From Bryobacteraceae bacterium (GTDB taxonomy: Bacteria; Acidobacteriota; Terriglobia; Bryobacterales; Bryobacteraceae), in NCBI GenBank assembly GCA_019187195.1, contig JABAQT010000090.1, forward strand, positions 1 through 37,718: a stretch of DNA of 37,718 bases. Direction: 5' to 3'. Every line of letters begins with the position of its first letter. Position 1 is the first letter of the stretch. Below, in pieces: positions 16,516 to 24,970 of the stretch. The notes under the pieces were generated by a model, which was not told the origin of the DNA, searched no databases, and saw only the letters and a program-made list of their open reading frames with translations. The translations under genes were made by a program, and so were the position numbers.

Positions 16516-18444
16516 CTAGAGGGAAGCGGCGGCTCTTGTCTCCGCCTGGCCGGCGGATTTCAGAAACGCCAGGAATTCATCGGTTTTCTTGGTCAAACTG
16601 GGGAATGTGGCAATCACATTCTCATCCCCGTCCATGAGGACATAGTACGGAATGGCTATGGTTGAAAAGCGTGAGTTCTGTAACTCCTGGTTTTTTTCCG
16701 ATTCGGCATCGGTACCATCGGTGTATAACTCGACCAGTACGAACTTTCGCAGTTCGGCCATAATCTCCGGACGGGGGAACATATTTGCCTTCATCCAATG
16801 GCAGTTCGTGCAAGCGTAGCCGGTGAAGTTGACGAAGAGTAACTTATGCTCCGCCTTCGCCTTCGCGAGCGCTTCCTTGTACTGGTTTTTCATCCAGACG
16901 AGTCCCTGGGCCGCGGGCGCTCCACCGGCCGGGGCGGCGCAACTTTCGCTGGCGGGCGGAACATAGGCGTCCAGTTCGCCCAACCTGCCGCAGAACATGC
17001 CTGGAACGAGGCTGATCGAGAAAATGAGGAAGGCGGCGGCGGCAAGCGCGCGGCCCACACCCATGTTCTGGTCCGGTTTGATTCCCTCCATTCTCAGCAG
17101 CCCGAGCAGATAAAGACCGGGAAGCGCGAAAAGGACCACCCAGGCGGCGAGAAAGCGGTCGCGGGTGAGAACGTTCCACTGCAGCACCTGGTCGATGTTG
17201 CTGATGTATTTCAGCGAGGCCGCGAGCAGCACGAAGCCAAGCACCGTCTTCACTCTGGGGAGCCACGCCCCGCTGCGCGGGAGGCTCGAGAGCGTCGAGG
17301 GAAACATGGCCAGCAGGAAGAACGGGCAGGCCAGTCCCGAGGAGAACGCCAGCATCCCAATGACCGGCTGAAGCTTTCCGCCCTGGACGGACGCCGCCAG
17401 CAGGCTCCCCACAAACGGACCCACGCAGGCAAATGAAGTGAGCGAGAAGGTCAGCCCCATCAGCAGCGATCCGATGACGCCGCCCTTGCTCTGGGAAGCA
17501 CGGTCCATCCTTGTCAGCAGGCCGGAGGGCAAAGTGATCTCGAAGGCGCCGAGCAGGCTCAGTGAAAAAGCCACGAAGACGGCGGCGATGAATCCGTTCA
17601 CCCACGGATTGGATCCGAGTTGCACGACGCCAAAGGGTCCCAGCAGGGCCGTGGTGACGAACCCCAGCGATGTAAACAGGAGAACGATGCCGGTGGAGAA
17701 GACGCCCGCCTGAAGAATGCTGTCGGCGCGCGAGGCGGACTGACGGTTGAGGAAATAGGTCACCGTGAACGGAATCATCGGGAAAACACAGGGCGTGAAT
17801 ATGGCGGCGAGCCCCAGACCGAAAGCGAGCAGGACAAACTGCAACAGATCGCCGCCCGCCCCCGTAGCCGGGGAAGTGGATGCCGGCGGCTTCCCTGCCC
17901 CGCCAGCGCTACTCGCGGATACAGCGGCAATGGGCGCATAGCCAGCGGGCAGTTCGAAGGACACTGCCGGAGCCGCCGCGCCGGGAGTCAGGGTGGCGGA
18001 CGCCGCGCGGCGCACCGGAGGAAGGCACTGCTTGTCGGTGCACGCCTGGTAGCGGGTATTGGCGGTCAGTTCCACGGGTTGAGCCGGCGAGCCGGGCTTC
18101 AGCTTCACCTTGAGAAAGAAAACGGCTTCCTTTTCGTATGTCTCCGTCTCCAGGTTGAAGTTCGGGTCGAATTTCCGTTCCGGCATGGGACGGAAAACCT
18201 CCACCGCTTCGACGGCGTCGTTGGGAGCGAGGGCTACGGTGGTGACAATGGGGCCGCCCTTCGGGGTGGTGGGAGAGTAGAGATGCCACGGGGGTTCGAT
18301 GGCGGCGGTGAGTTTGCCGATGGCCACCCCGCCCGGGCGCACCGTGGCGGGCTGAAACTCCAGTTTCCACTTGATGGGGTCGAGTCGCTTCGATTGCCCA
18401 AACACCAGCGGCGCGAGGAAAAGCGGGATGAAGAGACGGCGCAT
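16516..18444 (-). CDS. dsbD: Thiol:disulfide interchange protein DsbD
   Basis: The protein has 642 residues and full three-domain architecture. A signal peptide (MRRLFIPLFLAPLVFGQ) leads into the N-terminal periplasmic domain with Cys135 and Cys140 (YQACTDKQCLPP). The central eight-helix membrane domain has its redox cysteines in FTPCVFP (C219) and FACVGPF (C340). The C-terminal thioredoxin-like domain has the active site C545-T-N-C548 (GYACTNCHWMK). DsbD moves electrons from cytoplasmic thioredoxin across the inner membrane to periplasmic partners such as disulfide isomerases and cytochrome c maturation proteins. An unusual point is a low-complexity Ala/Gly/Ser/Pro linker (about 175-198) before the membrane domain. 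It lies 27 bases downstream of the GH2 gene on the same strand, so they may be cotranscribed. Confidence 0.95.
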   Translation of the reverse strand: MRRLFIPLFLAPLVFGQSKRLDPIKWKLEFQPATVRPGGVAIGKLTAAIEPPWHLYSPTTPKGGPIVTTVALAPNDAVEAVEVFRPMPERKFDPNFNLETETYEKEAVFFLKVKLKPGSPAQPVELTANTRYQACTDKQCLPPVRRAASATLTPGAAAPAVSFELPAGYAPIAAVSASSAGGAGKPPASTSPATGAGGDLLQFVLLAFGLGLAAIFTPCVFPMIPFTVTYFLNRQSASRADSILQAGVFSTGIVLLFTSLGFVTTALLGPFGVVQLGSNPWVNGFIAAVFVAFSLSLLGAFEITLPSGLLTRMDRASQSKGGVIGSLLMGLTFSLTSFACVGPFVGSLLAASVQGGKLQPVIGMLAFSSGLACPFFLLAMFPSTLSSLPRSGAWLPRVKTVLGFVLLAASLKYISNIDQVLQWNVLTRDRFLAAWVVLFALPGLYLLGLLRMEGIKPDQNMGVGRALAAAAFLIFSISLVPGMFCGRLGELDAYVPPASESCAAPAGGAPAAQGLVWMKNQYKEALAKAKAEHKLLFVNFTGYACTNCHWMKANMFPRPEIMAELRKFVLVELYTDGTDAESEKNQELQNSRFSTIAIPYYVLMDGDENVIATFPSLTKKTDEFLAFLKSAGQAETRAAASL

Positions 18445-18471
18445 GACAGGCTTATTCTCATTGTAGGATGG

Positions 18472-20586
18472 TCATTCGATGAGAATTTTGCGCCGGCTGC
18501 GGGTGAACCCGCCACCGGTTTGGGCCGTGGCCGCGAGTTCGACGCCACCGGCGGCGGCGGGCGCGGCAAGGCTGAAATTCCAGGTGTGCGCTCCAAGAGC
18601 CGGGATTTGAAATGTGACCGATTGCGACTCTCCGCCCGCGAAGGCCAAAGTGAGTTTGCCCTCGCGCGGAACGGGATCGTCATTGACCATCATCACGCTG
18701 TAGACGCGTTGTTCTCCCCGCCGCAGCCGCGGGTCCCAGAAGTTGATGTACAGGCCGAGCGGCTTGAATGCTTCCCCTACCCATTCCTCGAAGTTCGGTT
18801 CGAGTTCGAGTTTCCCGACATCGCGCCAGTGGTCGCCGGTTTTCACGCCCGGGTACGAGCAGGTGAGCCAGGTGAAGTGCAGAACGCCGGCAAAGTTGCG
18901 ATGAGCGCGCCAGAATTCGGTCAGCCCGGCAAGATAATACGCATACGTCTCGAAGCGCTGTTTGGGAGTGGCGTCCCTGCCCAGGAGTTTCTCGTAGACG
19001 GCTTCGGTGAGCAGCGCCGGCGTACCGTCCCGGTTCAGCCAGAGCCAGCCATACTCGTTGACGATGGCGGCATGGGCCGAAGGATGGCCGGCGTTGGTGG
19101 TCTTCGATCCGGTCATCCGCGTCAACTCGGTCATCTGGAAGTTGCCGCCGGCGCGGATGCGGGAGAAAAGGTAGGGGTGGTCCTCGACGGGATCGTCCGG
19201 ACCGGAAGGGATAGAGTAGCCATTGTCCCACGGCCGCCCGGAGAGATCGAGTTTGCGGACAGCGGGAATGACCCGTTCCCGGAGCATATCGGAACTGGTT
19301 TCATTCGAAGCGTCCCAGATGGCGAGCGACGGATGGTTCCAGTGGTCACGCATCCAATCGCTGTACTGGGCGATGAGTTCTTCCTCCCGGTAGGGCGGGA
19401 AGTAAGCGCGCCCGTTCCAGATGAAGAACTCGTTCTGGATGAGGAGCCCGGCTTCATCGGCGATGTCGAACCAGAAATCCGGCACGGGTCCGATGCAAAA
19501 GCGGAACGCGTTCCAGTGGAACTTCTTGGGAAGCTCGGAGAGGAGGCGCTTGACCCAGGCGCGATCCCAGGGATGCTGTTTCGAGAGCGGGTCCTCGAAA
19601 AAGCGGTGGAGAGTGATGTTCGAGCCGCGGAGGAAGAAGGGTTTCCCGTTGAGGTAGGCGCGCTTGGTGGCGGTATCGAAGCGGAACTCGCGGAAACCGA
19701 AACGTGTGTCGATCGAATCCTTTCCGGCGGTGGTGCGCACTGTGTACAGATACGGGTCGGAGGGTGACCAGAGATGCGGTTGAGGCAGCCTGATAGTGGA
19801 TTGAACAGCGGCGGTTTCGCCAGGGGGGATGGTGATGGCGCGCGGGGTGGAGGCGAGATCCCCGATCGAGTTTCGCACCTCGAGACGGGCGGGTTCGGAG
19901 CCGCGGTTGCGAAGGGTGGTCTCGATGAGAACGGCCGAGTCGCCTAACCTCGGAGCCGCCTGGACATGCTCGATGTAGGCGGCCGAGGGCAGAGCGATGA
20001 GGTCGACATCATCGTAGATGCCCGGCGTCCACTTGTACTTTTCGAAATCCGTTCCGGCTGGAGCCCATACGGGAAGCACGGCGGGGTGCGCGCCGACGCG
20101 GACAACCAGGTCGTTCGTCCCGCCCCAATGAACGGAGCCGCTCAGATCGAAGAAGGTGGCGGACCAGCAGGCGCGGGCTTCGCCGATATAGGCGCCGTTG
20201 AGATAGACGGCGTGGCCGAACTGCGCTTTACGGATGCGCAGGAGCAGACGGGCTGTCCTGGGCGGGGCCGTGAACCGCCGTTTGTACCACAGGTAATTGC
20301 GCTGCTGCCGCGGGATACCGGCATGTTCGACGCGGGCCGATTCTGGCAGCCGCTTTTCGCGGATCGAGACCTGGATGAACTCGCGGGAGTCGAATGCGTC
20401 GATAGCGGCAAGAGGCGGCGTGGCCGAGTGGGCGAGTCCGGGAACGGGGACGCGATGGGGATAGTCTTGCGGAGGCTGGGCGCTGTCGAGGGATTCGGCC
20501 AGTTGCCAGGTTCCATTTAGAGAGATGACAGCGCGGGATGCGAAAACGGCGAGCGCGCTCGCGAAAAACAGACAGATGACTCTCAT
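18472..20586 (-). CDS. Exported glycoside hydrolase family 2 protein
   Basis: The protein has 704 residues with an N-terminal signal peptide (MRVICLFFASALAVFASRA). The GH2 sugar-binding jelly roll follows (SLNGTWQLA near 22, YKRRFTAPP, HAVYLNGAYIGEA), then an immunoglobulin-like sandwich ending DTRFGFREFRF (293-303), then the TIM barrel. The acid/base is Asn428-Glu429 in IWDASNETS, and the nucleophile is Glu511 in VNEYGWLWLN. A C-terminal beta domain follows. The GH2 family contains beta-galactosidases, beta-glucuronidases and beta-mannosidases; the exact substrate cannot be read from sequence alone. Secretion and the nearby glycosidase-like genes suggest plant or fungal polysaccharide use. 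It is 51 bases downstream of plsX, so it may receive read-through from the yceD-rpmF-plsX operon. Confidence 0.88.
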   Translation of the reverse strand: MRVICLFFASALAVFASRAVISLNGTWQLAESLDSAQPPQDYPHRVPVPGLAHSATPPLAAIDAFDSREFIQVSIREKRLPESARVEHAGIPRQQRNYLWYKRRFTAPPRTARLLLRIRKAQFGHAVYLNGAYIGEARACWSATFFDLSGSVHWGGTNDLVVRVGAHPAVLPVWAPAGTDFEKYKWTPGIYDDVDLIALPSAAYIEHVQAAPRLGDSAVLIETTLRNRGSEPARLEVRNSIGDLASTPRAITIPPGETAAVQSTIRLPQPHLWSPSDPYLYTVRTTAGKDSIDTRFGFREFRFDTATKRAYLNGKPFFLRGSNITLHRFFEDPLSKQHPWDRAWVKRLLSELPKKFHWNAFRFCIGPVPDFWFDIADEAGLLIQNEFFIWNGRAYFPPYREEELIAQYSDWMRDHWNHPSLAIWDASNETSSDMLRERVIPAVRKLDLSGRPWDNGYSIPSGPDDPVEDHPYLFSRIRAGGNFQMTELTRMTGSKTTNAGHPSAHAAIVNEYGWLWLNRDGTPALLTEAVYEKLLGRDATPKQRFETYAYYLAGLTEFWRAHRNFAGVLHFTWLTCSYPGVKTGDHWRDVGKLELEPNFEEWVGEAFKPLGLYINFWDPRLRRGEQRVYSVMMVNDDPVPREGKLTLAFAGGESQSVTFQIPALGAHTWNFSLAAPAAAGGVELAATAQTGGGFTRSRRKILIE

Positions 20587-20637
20587 GGCGTCACCAGCCT
20601 ATCATTCCGGAATGGATTCCGAAGAGTTGCCTGTCCC

Positions 20638-21675
20638 CTATTCCGGCGGAGCGGGCGCCGAACCGTTCCCGATCGCCGATTTGCGCAGTTCGCTGGCAAT
20701 GCGCTCGTTGATGTTTGCCTGGGCAAACTCGGCCGCGACGCGGACCGCGTTCTTGATGGCGTTGGGATTCGAGCGTCCATGGCAGATGATGCAAACGCCG
20801 CGCACGCCGAGCAGCGGAGCCCCTCCGTACTCGGAGTAATCCACTCGCTTCTTGAAGTCGGTGTAGGCCGAACGCGAAAGGACATAGCCGATCTGGCGTG
20901 TAATCGTCTCGCGGAGCGATTCCTGAAGCATGTGCTTCATCACATCCACCACGCCCTCGCTCACCTTGAGCGCCACGTTTCCGATAAAACCGTCGCACAC
21001 CACGACGTCGACCTCCCCCGTGTAGAGATCGCGTCCTTCGACGTTGCCGATGAAGTTGATATCGAGCGTCTTCAGCAAGGGGGTAGCGGCGCGCGTGAGT
21101 TCGTTTCCCTTGTGCTCCTCCTCGCCGATGGACAACAGTCCCACGCGAGGGCGCTCGGTGCGGCAGATGACGCGGGAATAGATTTCGCCCATGATGGCGA
21201 ACTGCGCCAGCATGCGCGGGGAGGAATCGACATTGGCGCCCACGTCCACCATCACCGCCGGAATGCCCTTCATGGTCGGAAACACCTGGGCCAGAGCGGG
21301 GCGCTCGACGCCGCTGACCATTCCCTGCACCATTTTCGCGGTCGCCATCGCCGCGCCCGTATTTCCCGCCGACACCACCCCCTGCGCGATTCCGTCCCGC
21401 ACCAGACGCGATGCGACGCGGATCGAACTGTCCTTCTTCGTCCGCATCGCCTTGGCGGCGCTGTCCTCCATGGTGATCACTTCGCTTGCGTGATGCACCC
21501 TGATGGGAAGACTCCTCCATCTCTCATGCTGGGCGGCCAGTTCGTTCCTGACGGCATCCTCTCTTCCTACCAGGATGACCTCAACGGGGAGGCTCTTAAC
21601 GGCGCGGAGAGCCCCTTCGACTTCAGCCTTGGGTGCGTTGTCGCCGCCCATGGCGTCCACGGCGATGGTGACCAT
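20638..21675 (-). CDS. plsX: Phosphate acyltransferase PlsX
   Basis: This 345-residue cytosolic enzyme converts acyl-ACP and phosphate into acyl-phosphate, the first step of the PlsX/PlsY route to phosphatidic acid. Diagnostic blocks are the N-terminal IAVDAMGGDNAPK, the central VVSAGNTGAAM, MVDVGANVDSSP, LLSIGEEEHKGNEL, and VCDGFIGNVALK. The protein is full length for the family, ending with a short Ala/Pro tail. It is the third gene of the common bacterial run yceD-rpmF-plsX, starting 45 bases after rpmF. fabH, which often follows plsX, is absent here; a GH2 glycosidase gene takes its place. Confidence 0.97.
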   Translation of the reverse strand: MVTIAVDAMGGDNAPKAEVEGALRAVKSLPVEVILVGREDAVRNELAAQHERWRSLPIRVHHASEVITMEDSAAKAMRTKKDSSIRVASRLVRDGIAQGVVSAGNTGAAMATAKMVQGMVSGVERPALAQVFPTMKGIPAVMVDVGANVDSSPRMLAQFAIMGEIYSRVICRTERPRVGLLSIGEEEHKGNELTRAATPLLKTLDINFIGNVEGRDLYTGEVDVVVCDGFIGNVALKVSEGVVDVMKHMLQESLRETITRQIGYVLSRSAYTDFKKRVDYSEYGGAPLLGVRGVCIICHGRSNPNAIKNAVRVAAEFAQANINERIASELRKSAIGNGSAPAPPE

Positions 21676-21720
21676 AGAGTGAATAATGGACTAAATGGAG
21701 GAGCCTGCCACGGAGCCCGG

Positions 21721-21903
21721 TTATTGTTGCGCGACCTCGATCACTTCCCTGCCTTTGTATGTGCCGCAATACGGACACACCCGGTGAGGCAATTTCGGCT
21801 CGGCGCACTTCGGGCATTCCGACGATGACGGCTTCTTCAGATGATCGTGGGCCCGGCGGGTGCTGGTCCTCTCTTTGGAATGTCTGCGTTTTGGATTCGG
21901 CAT
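21721..21903 (-). CDS. rpmF: 50S ribosomal protein L32
   Basis: This 60-residue ribosomal protein has the L32 N-terminus MPNPKRRHSKERTSTRRAHD and a four-cysteine zinc site: C30-x2-C33 and C43-x2-C46 (CPKC and CPYC). This is the zinc-binding C+ form of L32, not the zinc-free paralog seen in some bacteria under zinc limitation. It sits between the DUF177 gene and plsX, the usual context. The gap to the upstream gene is 28 bases. Confidence 0.97.
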   Translation of the reverse strand: MPNPKRRHSKERTSTRRAHDHLKKPSSSECPKCAEPKLPHRVCPYCGTYKGREVIEVAQQ

Positions 21904-21931
21904 TGTCTTGGCGTTCCTTCTAAAACAAAGT

Positions 21932-22450
21932 CTATAAGTCTTTCAGCGCCGCCCACCTGTCGTCGGTGCGGCCGGCGCGGCAATCACACGCGGCTTCGTT
22001 CCGGTTCTGTCCACACTGCGGGCAGATTCCCTTGCAATCCGGCCTGCACACCTTTTGCATCGGCATGGCAAGCAAAACAAACTCACGAAGGACTTCCTCC
22101 AACTCCAGGCCGTCCTTCTCATAGAATCCGATTTCCGTCTCTCCGTCGTGGATCTCCACTTCGGAGGCCTCCGGACCTGTCTCGAGCGGACGGTAGAACA
22201 GGTCGAAGGCGGAATCAATCAACAGGGCGGCCGGCTCCAGACAACGATCACAGGGAGCCTCCATGGTAACCTTCAAATGCCCGCGAACCCGGATCTCCCC
22301 AAGCGTATGGCTGAGTAACTCCGCTGTTCCCCGCGCCGTCAGGACGCCCAACTGGCGCACGCCGGGGTCGAAAAAGTCGATCTCGCCAGGCGGAAACTCC
22401 ACATCGAAATGGATTTTCCGAACTTCCAGGTCGTGAATCGAAAAGAACAC
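21932..22450 (-). CDS. yceD: YceD/DUF177 family protein
   Basis: The protein has 172 residues. It carries the DUF177 core with a first CxxC in APCDRCLEP (near 67-70) and the C-terminal cysteine cluster CRPDCKGICPQCGQNRN. The region VRGHLKVTMEAPCDRCLEPA is the family's most conserved part. DUF177/YceD proteins are encoded next to rpmF in most bacteria and are linked to 23S rRNA accumulation in plants and E. coli. Four or more clustered Cys suggest zinc binding. It begins the yceD-rpmF-plsX operon; a TATACT hexamer lies about 41 bases upstream. Confidence 0.93.
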   Translation of the reverse strand: MFFSIHDLEVRKIHFDVEFPPGEIDFFDPGVRQLGVLTARGTAELLSHTLGEIRVRGHLKVTMEAPCDRCLEPAALLIDSAFDLFYRPLETGPEASEVEIHDGETEIGFYEKDGLELEEVLREFVLLAMPMQKVCRPDCKGICPQCGQNRNEAACDCRAGRTDDRWAALKDL

Positions 22451-22490
22451 ACAATACTCCGCGCCCCGGCGAGTGAGGCAGCAACTGATT

Positions 22491-22496
22491 AGTATA
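22491..22496 (-). promoter_or_regulatory. Candidate -10 element for yceD-rpmF-plsX
   Basis: TATACT on the minus strand (22496 to 22491), embedded in GGTATACTAATC, matches the sigma-70 -10 consensus at five of six positions. No good -35 is evident 16-18 bases upstream. Transcription would start near 22484, giving a leader of about 34 bases to the DUF177 start. Confidence 0.35.
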
Positions 22497-22525
22497 CCGT
22501 GTTTACCGCACCGGATGTATGCGGT

Positions 22526-22861
22526 TCACGGATGAATTCCCCCCTTTGGCCGGGCCCTCCCCCGGGGTTCGAAGCGGTGCGCTTTCATGTCCACCCTTGC
22601 GCCGCGGAACCTCACTCCCTCGGCTTCGAGAAGCAGACGCTGTTCGAATGCGTCCTCTCCGCGAAGGCAGATCCTGCCACCGGCGCCGAGCACGCGCTGC
22701 CAGGGAGCCGAACCGCCCGCCTGATGCAAGGCCGCCGCCACCCCCCGCGCGGCCCGCGGAAAGCCCGCCGCCGCCGCCACATCCCCGTAAGTCGCCACCT
22801 TTCCACGCGGGATGCGGCGCACCGCCGCCAGCACCTTGCTTACGTAGTCCGTCGAGGGCAC
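22526..22861 (-). CDS. Alkyltransferase-like (ATL) DNA-damage recognition protein
   Basis: This 111-residue protein belongs to the O6-methylguanine-DNA methyltransferase C-terminal-domain family. The helix-turn-helix and Arg-finger region reads IPRGKVATYGDVAAAAGFP and ARGVAAALHQ. At the active site, the PCHRV of true methyltransferases is replaced by PWQRV (Trp54), the ATL signature. ATL proteins bind O6-alkylguanine without repairing it and hand it to nucleotide excision repair. The chain then continues VLGAGGRICLRG, as expected. The full-length N-terminal domain of Ada/Ogt is absent, which is normal for ATLs. It lies upstream of yceD on the same strand, 75 bases away, and diverges from the ABC exporter gene. 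Confidence 0.88.
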   Translation of the reverse strand: MPSTDYVSKVLAAVRRIPRGKVATYGDVAAAAGFPRAARGVAAALHQAGGSAPWQRVLGAGGRICLRGEDAFEQRLLLEAEGVRFRGARVDMKAHRFEPRGRARPKGGIHP

Positions 22862-22901
22862 CTGCCGCTATCCTACCATCGGCTACACTGGGAGAACGCG
22901 C

Positions 22902-24734
22902 GTGGAAGAGGAAGTATCGGGCCGTTTTTATGATGGCCGCCTCATTGTCCGGCTGCTCTCCTACCTCAAGCCCTACAAGAGCTCGGTAGCCGTCGCCGTC
23001 GTGTGCATGATGGTGCATGCCGGAGCCGAAGTATTGGGGCCGCTGCTCACCAAACTGGCGATTGACCGCTATCTGGCTCCTCCCCCCCATCCCACCGCTT
23101 CCTGGCTCGACCCCTACCTCTCTTCCGACCCGTTCACCGGACTGGGGCAGATCTCCATCGTCTACCTGCTCACGCTGATCACGGCGCTGTTCATGGATTT
23201 CTCCCAGGTCTACCTCATGAACCTCACCGGACAGAAAGCGATGTTCGATCTGCGCCGCCAGACCATGGACCACCTGCAACGGCTCGATGTTTCCTACTAC
23301 GATCGAACTCCCGTGGGGCGCATGTTGACACGCGTCACCACCGATGCGGACGCGCTGAATGAGTTGTTCGCTTCCGGCCTGGTGACCCTGCTTGGAGACG
23401 TGCTGATGCTGACCCTGGTGCTGGCCGTGCTGGCGCAGCTCAGCCCCAAACTGACCCTCGTGCTGGTGGCGGCGCTTCCCGCCGTTGTCCTCATCACGGT
23501 GCGCTTCCGGCGCGACGTCATGAAGAGCAACCGCCGCATCCGCACCGCCGTGGCGCGCATCAATTCCTATCTTCAGGAACACATCAGCGGCATGAGCGTC
23601 CTTCAGTTGTTCAACCGCGAGGACAGAAGCCGCGAGGAGTTCACCGCGGTCAACCGCGAGCACATGCTCGCCTACAAGGAAGCCATCATCGCCTACGGAT
23701 GGTTTTACCCGGCGGTCGAGTTTTGCGGCATGGTGACCCTCGCCGCGCTGCTTGCCTGGGGCGGATTCCGGGTCAGGGAAGGAGCCTTGAGCCTTGGCAT
23801 TTTGGTGGCGTTCTTTCAATATGGTCTCCGCTTTTTCCGGCCGATTCAGGATTTGAGCGAAAAATACAACATCCTGCAGTCGGCGGCCGCGGCGGCGGAG
23901 CGCATTTTTCATCTGCTCGACACGCCGGCCGTGATCGGAAGCGCCCCGGCCAAGTCTGCCCTTCCCGAGGGAGCCGCCGCCATCGAATTCGATCACGTCT
24001 GGTTTGCTTACAAGGACGAAGACTGGGTCCTGCGTGATGTCAGCTTTCGCATCGAACCGGGCGAAACCATCGCCGTCGTGGGACACACGGGCGCGGGCAA
24101 GACCACTCTCGCCAGTCTGCTCCTGCGCTTCTACGATATCCGCAAGGGTGCGATCCGCATCGGAAATACCGATATTCGCGACGTCGCTCCCGCCGAATTG
24201 CGCCGGCGCTTCGCGATTGTACTCCAGGATTCCTTCCTCTTCACCGGCACGATCGAGGAAAATATCCGCCTCGGCACTTCGGGAATTTCGGAATCGCGAA
24301 TCGAGGAAGCCATCGAGCAGGTGAATCTCTCCGATTTCGTGGATAGCCTTCCGGACGGGTTGCGCCACGAAGTCCGGGAACGCGGCGAAGGGTTGTCGAC
24401 CGGGCAAAAACAGCTGGTCAACTTTGCCCGCGCTCTCGCCCATGATCCGCTGTTTCTCATCCTCGATGAAGCCACCTCGAGCGTGGACACGGAAACGGAG
24501 CTTCGCATCCGCGAGGCCCTCGAGCGGCTTGTCGAAGGCCGGACCAGCCTGGTGATTGCGCACCGCCTGTCCACGATTCAGAAAGCCACGCGCATTCTTG
24601 TCATGCACAAGGGAGCGCTGCGCGAGCAGGGCACCCATCAGGAATTGCTCTCGCAACGCGGCATCTATTACAAGCTCTACCAGTTGCAGTACAAGGAGCA
24701 GGAACCAGCGGAGCAGCCCTCGCTCAAGCAGTGA
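22902..24734 (+). CDS. MsbA-type ABC exporter (fused permease and ATPase)
   Basis: The protein has 610 residues. It starts at GTG 22902, supported by GGGAGA seven bases upstream. Residues 1-340 form the six-helix ABC type I exporter membrane domain, with YYDRTPVGRMLTRVTTD-type coupling segments. The ATPase domain has Walker A GHTGAGKTT (394-402), the ABC signature LSTGQKQ (498-504), Walker B ILDEATS with D522-E523, and the switch AHRLSTI. This arrangement acts as a homodimer or heterodimer exporting lipids, drugs or peptides; the substrate cannot be assigned. The signature reads LSTGQ where LSGGQ is the consensus, a common tolerated variation. It stands alone, divergent from the ATL gene with only 40 bases between. 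Confidence 0.93.
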   Translation: MEEEVSGRFYDGRLIVRLLSYLKPYKSSVAVAVVCMMVHAGAEVLGPLLTKLAIDRYLAPPPHPTASWLDPYLSSDPFTGLGQISIVYLLTLITALFMDFSQVYLMNLTGQKAMFDLRRQTMDHLQRLDVSYYDRTPVGRMLTRVTTDADALNELFASGLVTLLGDVLMLTLVLAVLAQLSPKLTLVLVAALPAVVLITVRFRRDVMKSNRRIRTAVARINSYLQEHISGMSVLQLFNREDRSREEFTAVNREHMLAYKEAIIAYGWFYPAVEFCGMVTLAALLAWGGFRVREGALSLGILVAFFQYGLRFFRPIQDLSEKYNILQSAAAAAERIFHLLDTPAVIGSAPAKSALPEGAAAIEFDHVWFAYKDEDWVLRDVSFRIEPGETIAVVGHTGAGKTTLASLLLRFYDIRKGAIRIGNTDIRDVAPAELRRRFAIVLQDSFLFTGTIEENIRLGTSGISESRIEEAIEQVNLSDFVDSLPDGLRHEVRERGEGLSTGQKQLVNFARALAHDPLFLILDEATSSVDTETELRIREALERLVEGRTSLVIAHRLSTIQKATRILVMHKGALREQGTHQELLSQRGIYYKLYQLQYKEQEPAEQPSLKQ

Positions 24735-24778
24735 TTACACCGCGGCTGCCGTCCTTTTACTGCTTCCGCGGGTTCGAT

Positions 24779-24963
24779 GGGTGCAGCCGCCGTATATCGA
24801 GGCGCGCTCCTTCGAGCGGGATGCGCACGACCGCGTTCCGGCCGCCTCCTTCGGTGAACACGCGGCCCTCCGCGCCCTGCGCCGCCACAGGCGCCGCGGT
24901 TCCAGCTTCACCAGCACACTCGAAACCGGCGCGGCTCCGGAAACCGCGGGTAGAGGTTCGCGC
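24779..24963 (-). pseudogene. Degenerate partial copy of the 3' end of the neighbouring lipoprotein gene
   Basis: This 185-base stretch just downstream of the lipoprotein gene stop repeats coding sequence inside that gene. Bases 24779-24888 align without gaps to 25116-25225, with 9 mismatches counted by eye over 110 bases. Bases 24889-24963 align to 25290-25365 with 2 mismatches and a 1-base deletion. The copy lacks the 64 bases corresponding to 25226-25289, so it cannot be translated in one frame. It looks like a decayed tandem duplication of residues about 835-915. The 24735-24970 gap holds nothing else recognisable. Confidence 0.85.
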
Positions 24964-24970
24964 GCGCCCG

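Noticed and set aside
17620..19767. 715-residue plus-strand open frame across dsbD and GH2
   Set aside because: It is fully antisense to two well-supported genes, has no motifs, and long shadow frames are expected at this GC content.
22503..24656. 717-residue minus-strand open frame opposite the ABC exporter
   Set aside because: The plus strand encodes a complete ABC exporter with all motifs; the minus frame is His/Gln/Arg-rich shadow.
24741..24770. CCGCGG...CCGCGG as a terminator for the ABC exporter
   Set aside because: The stem is only six pairs with a 20-base loop and no T-tract after it; too weak to call.
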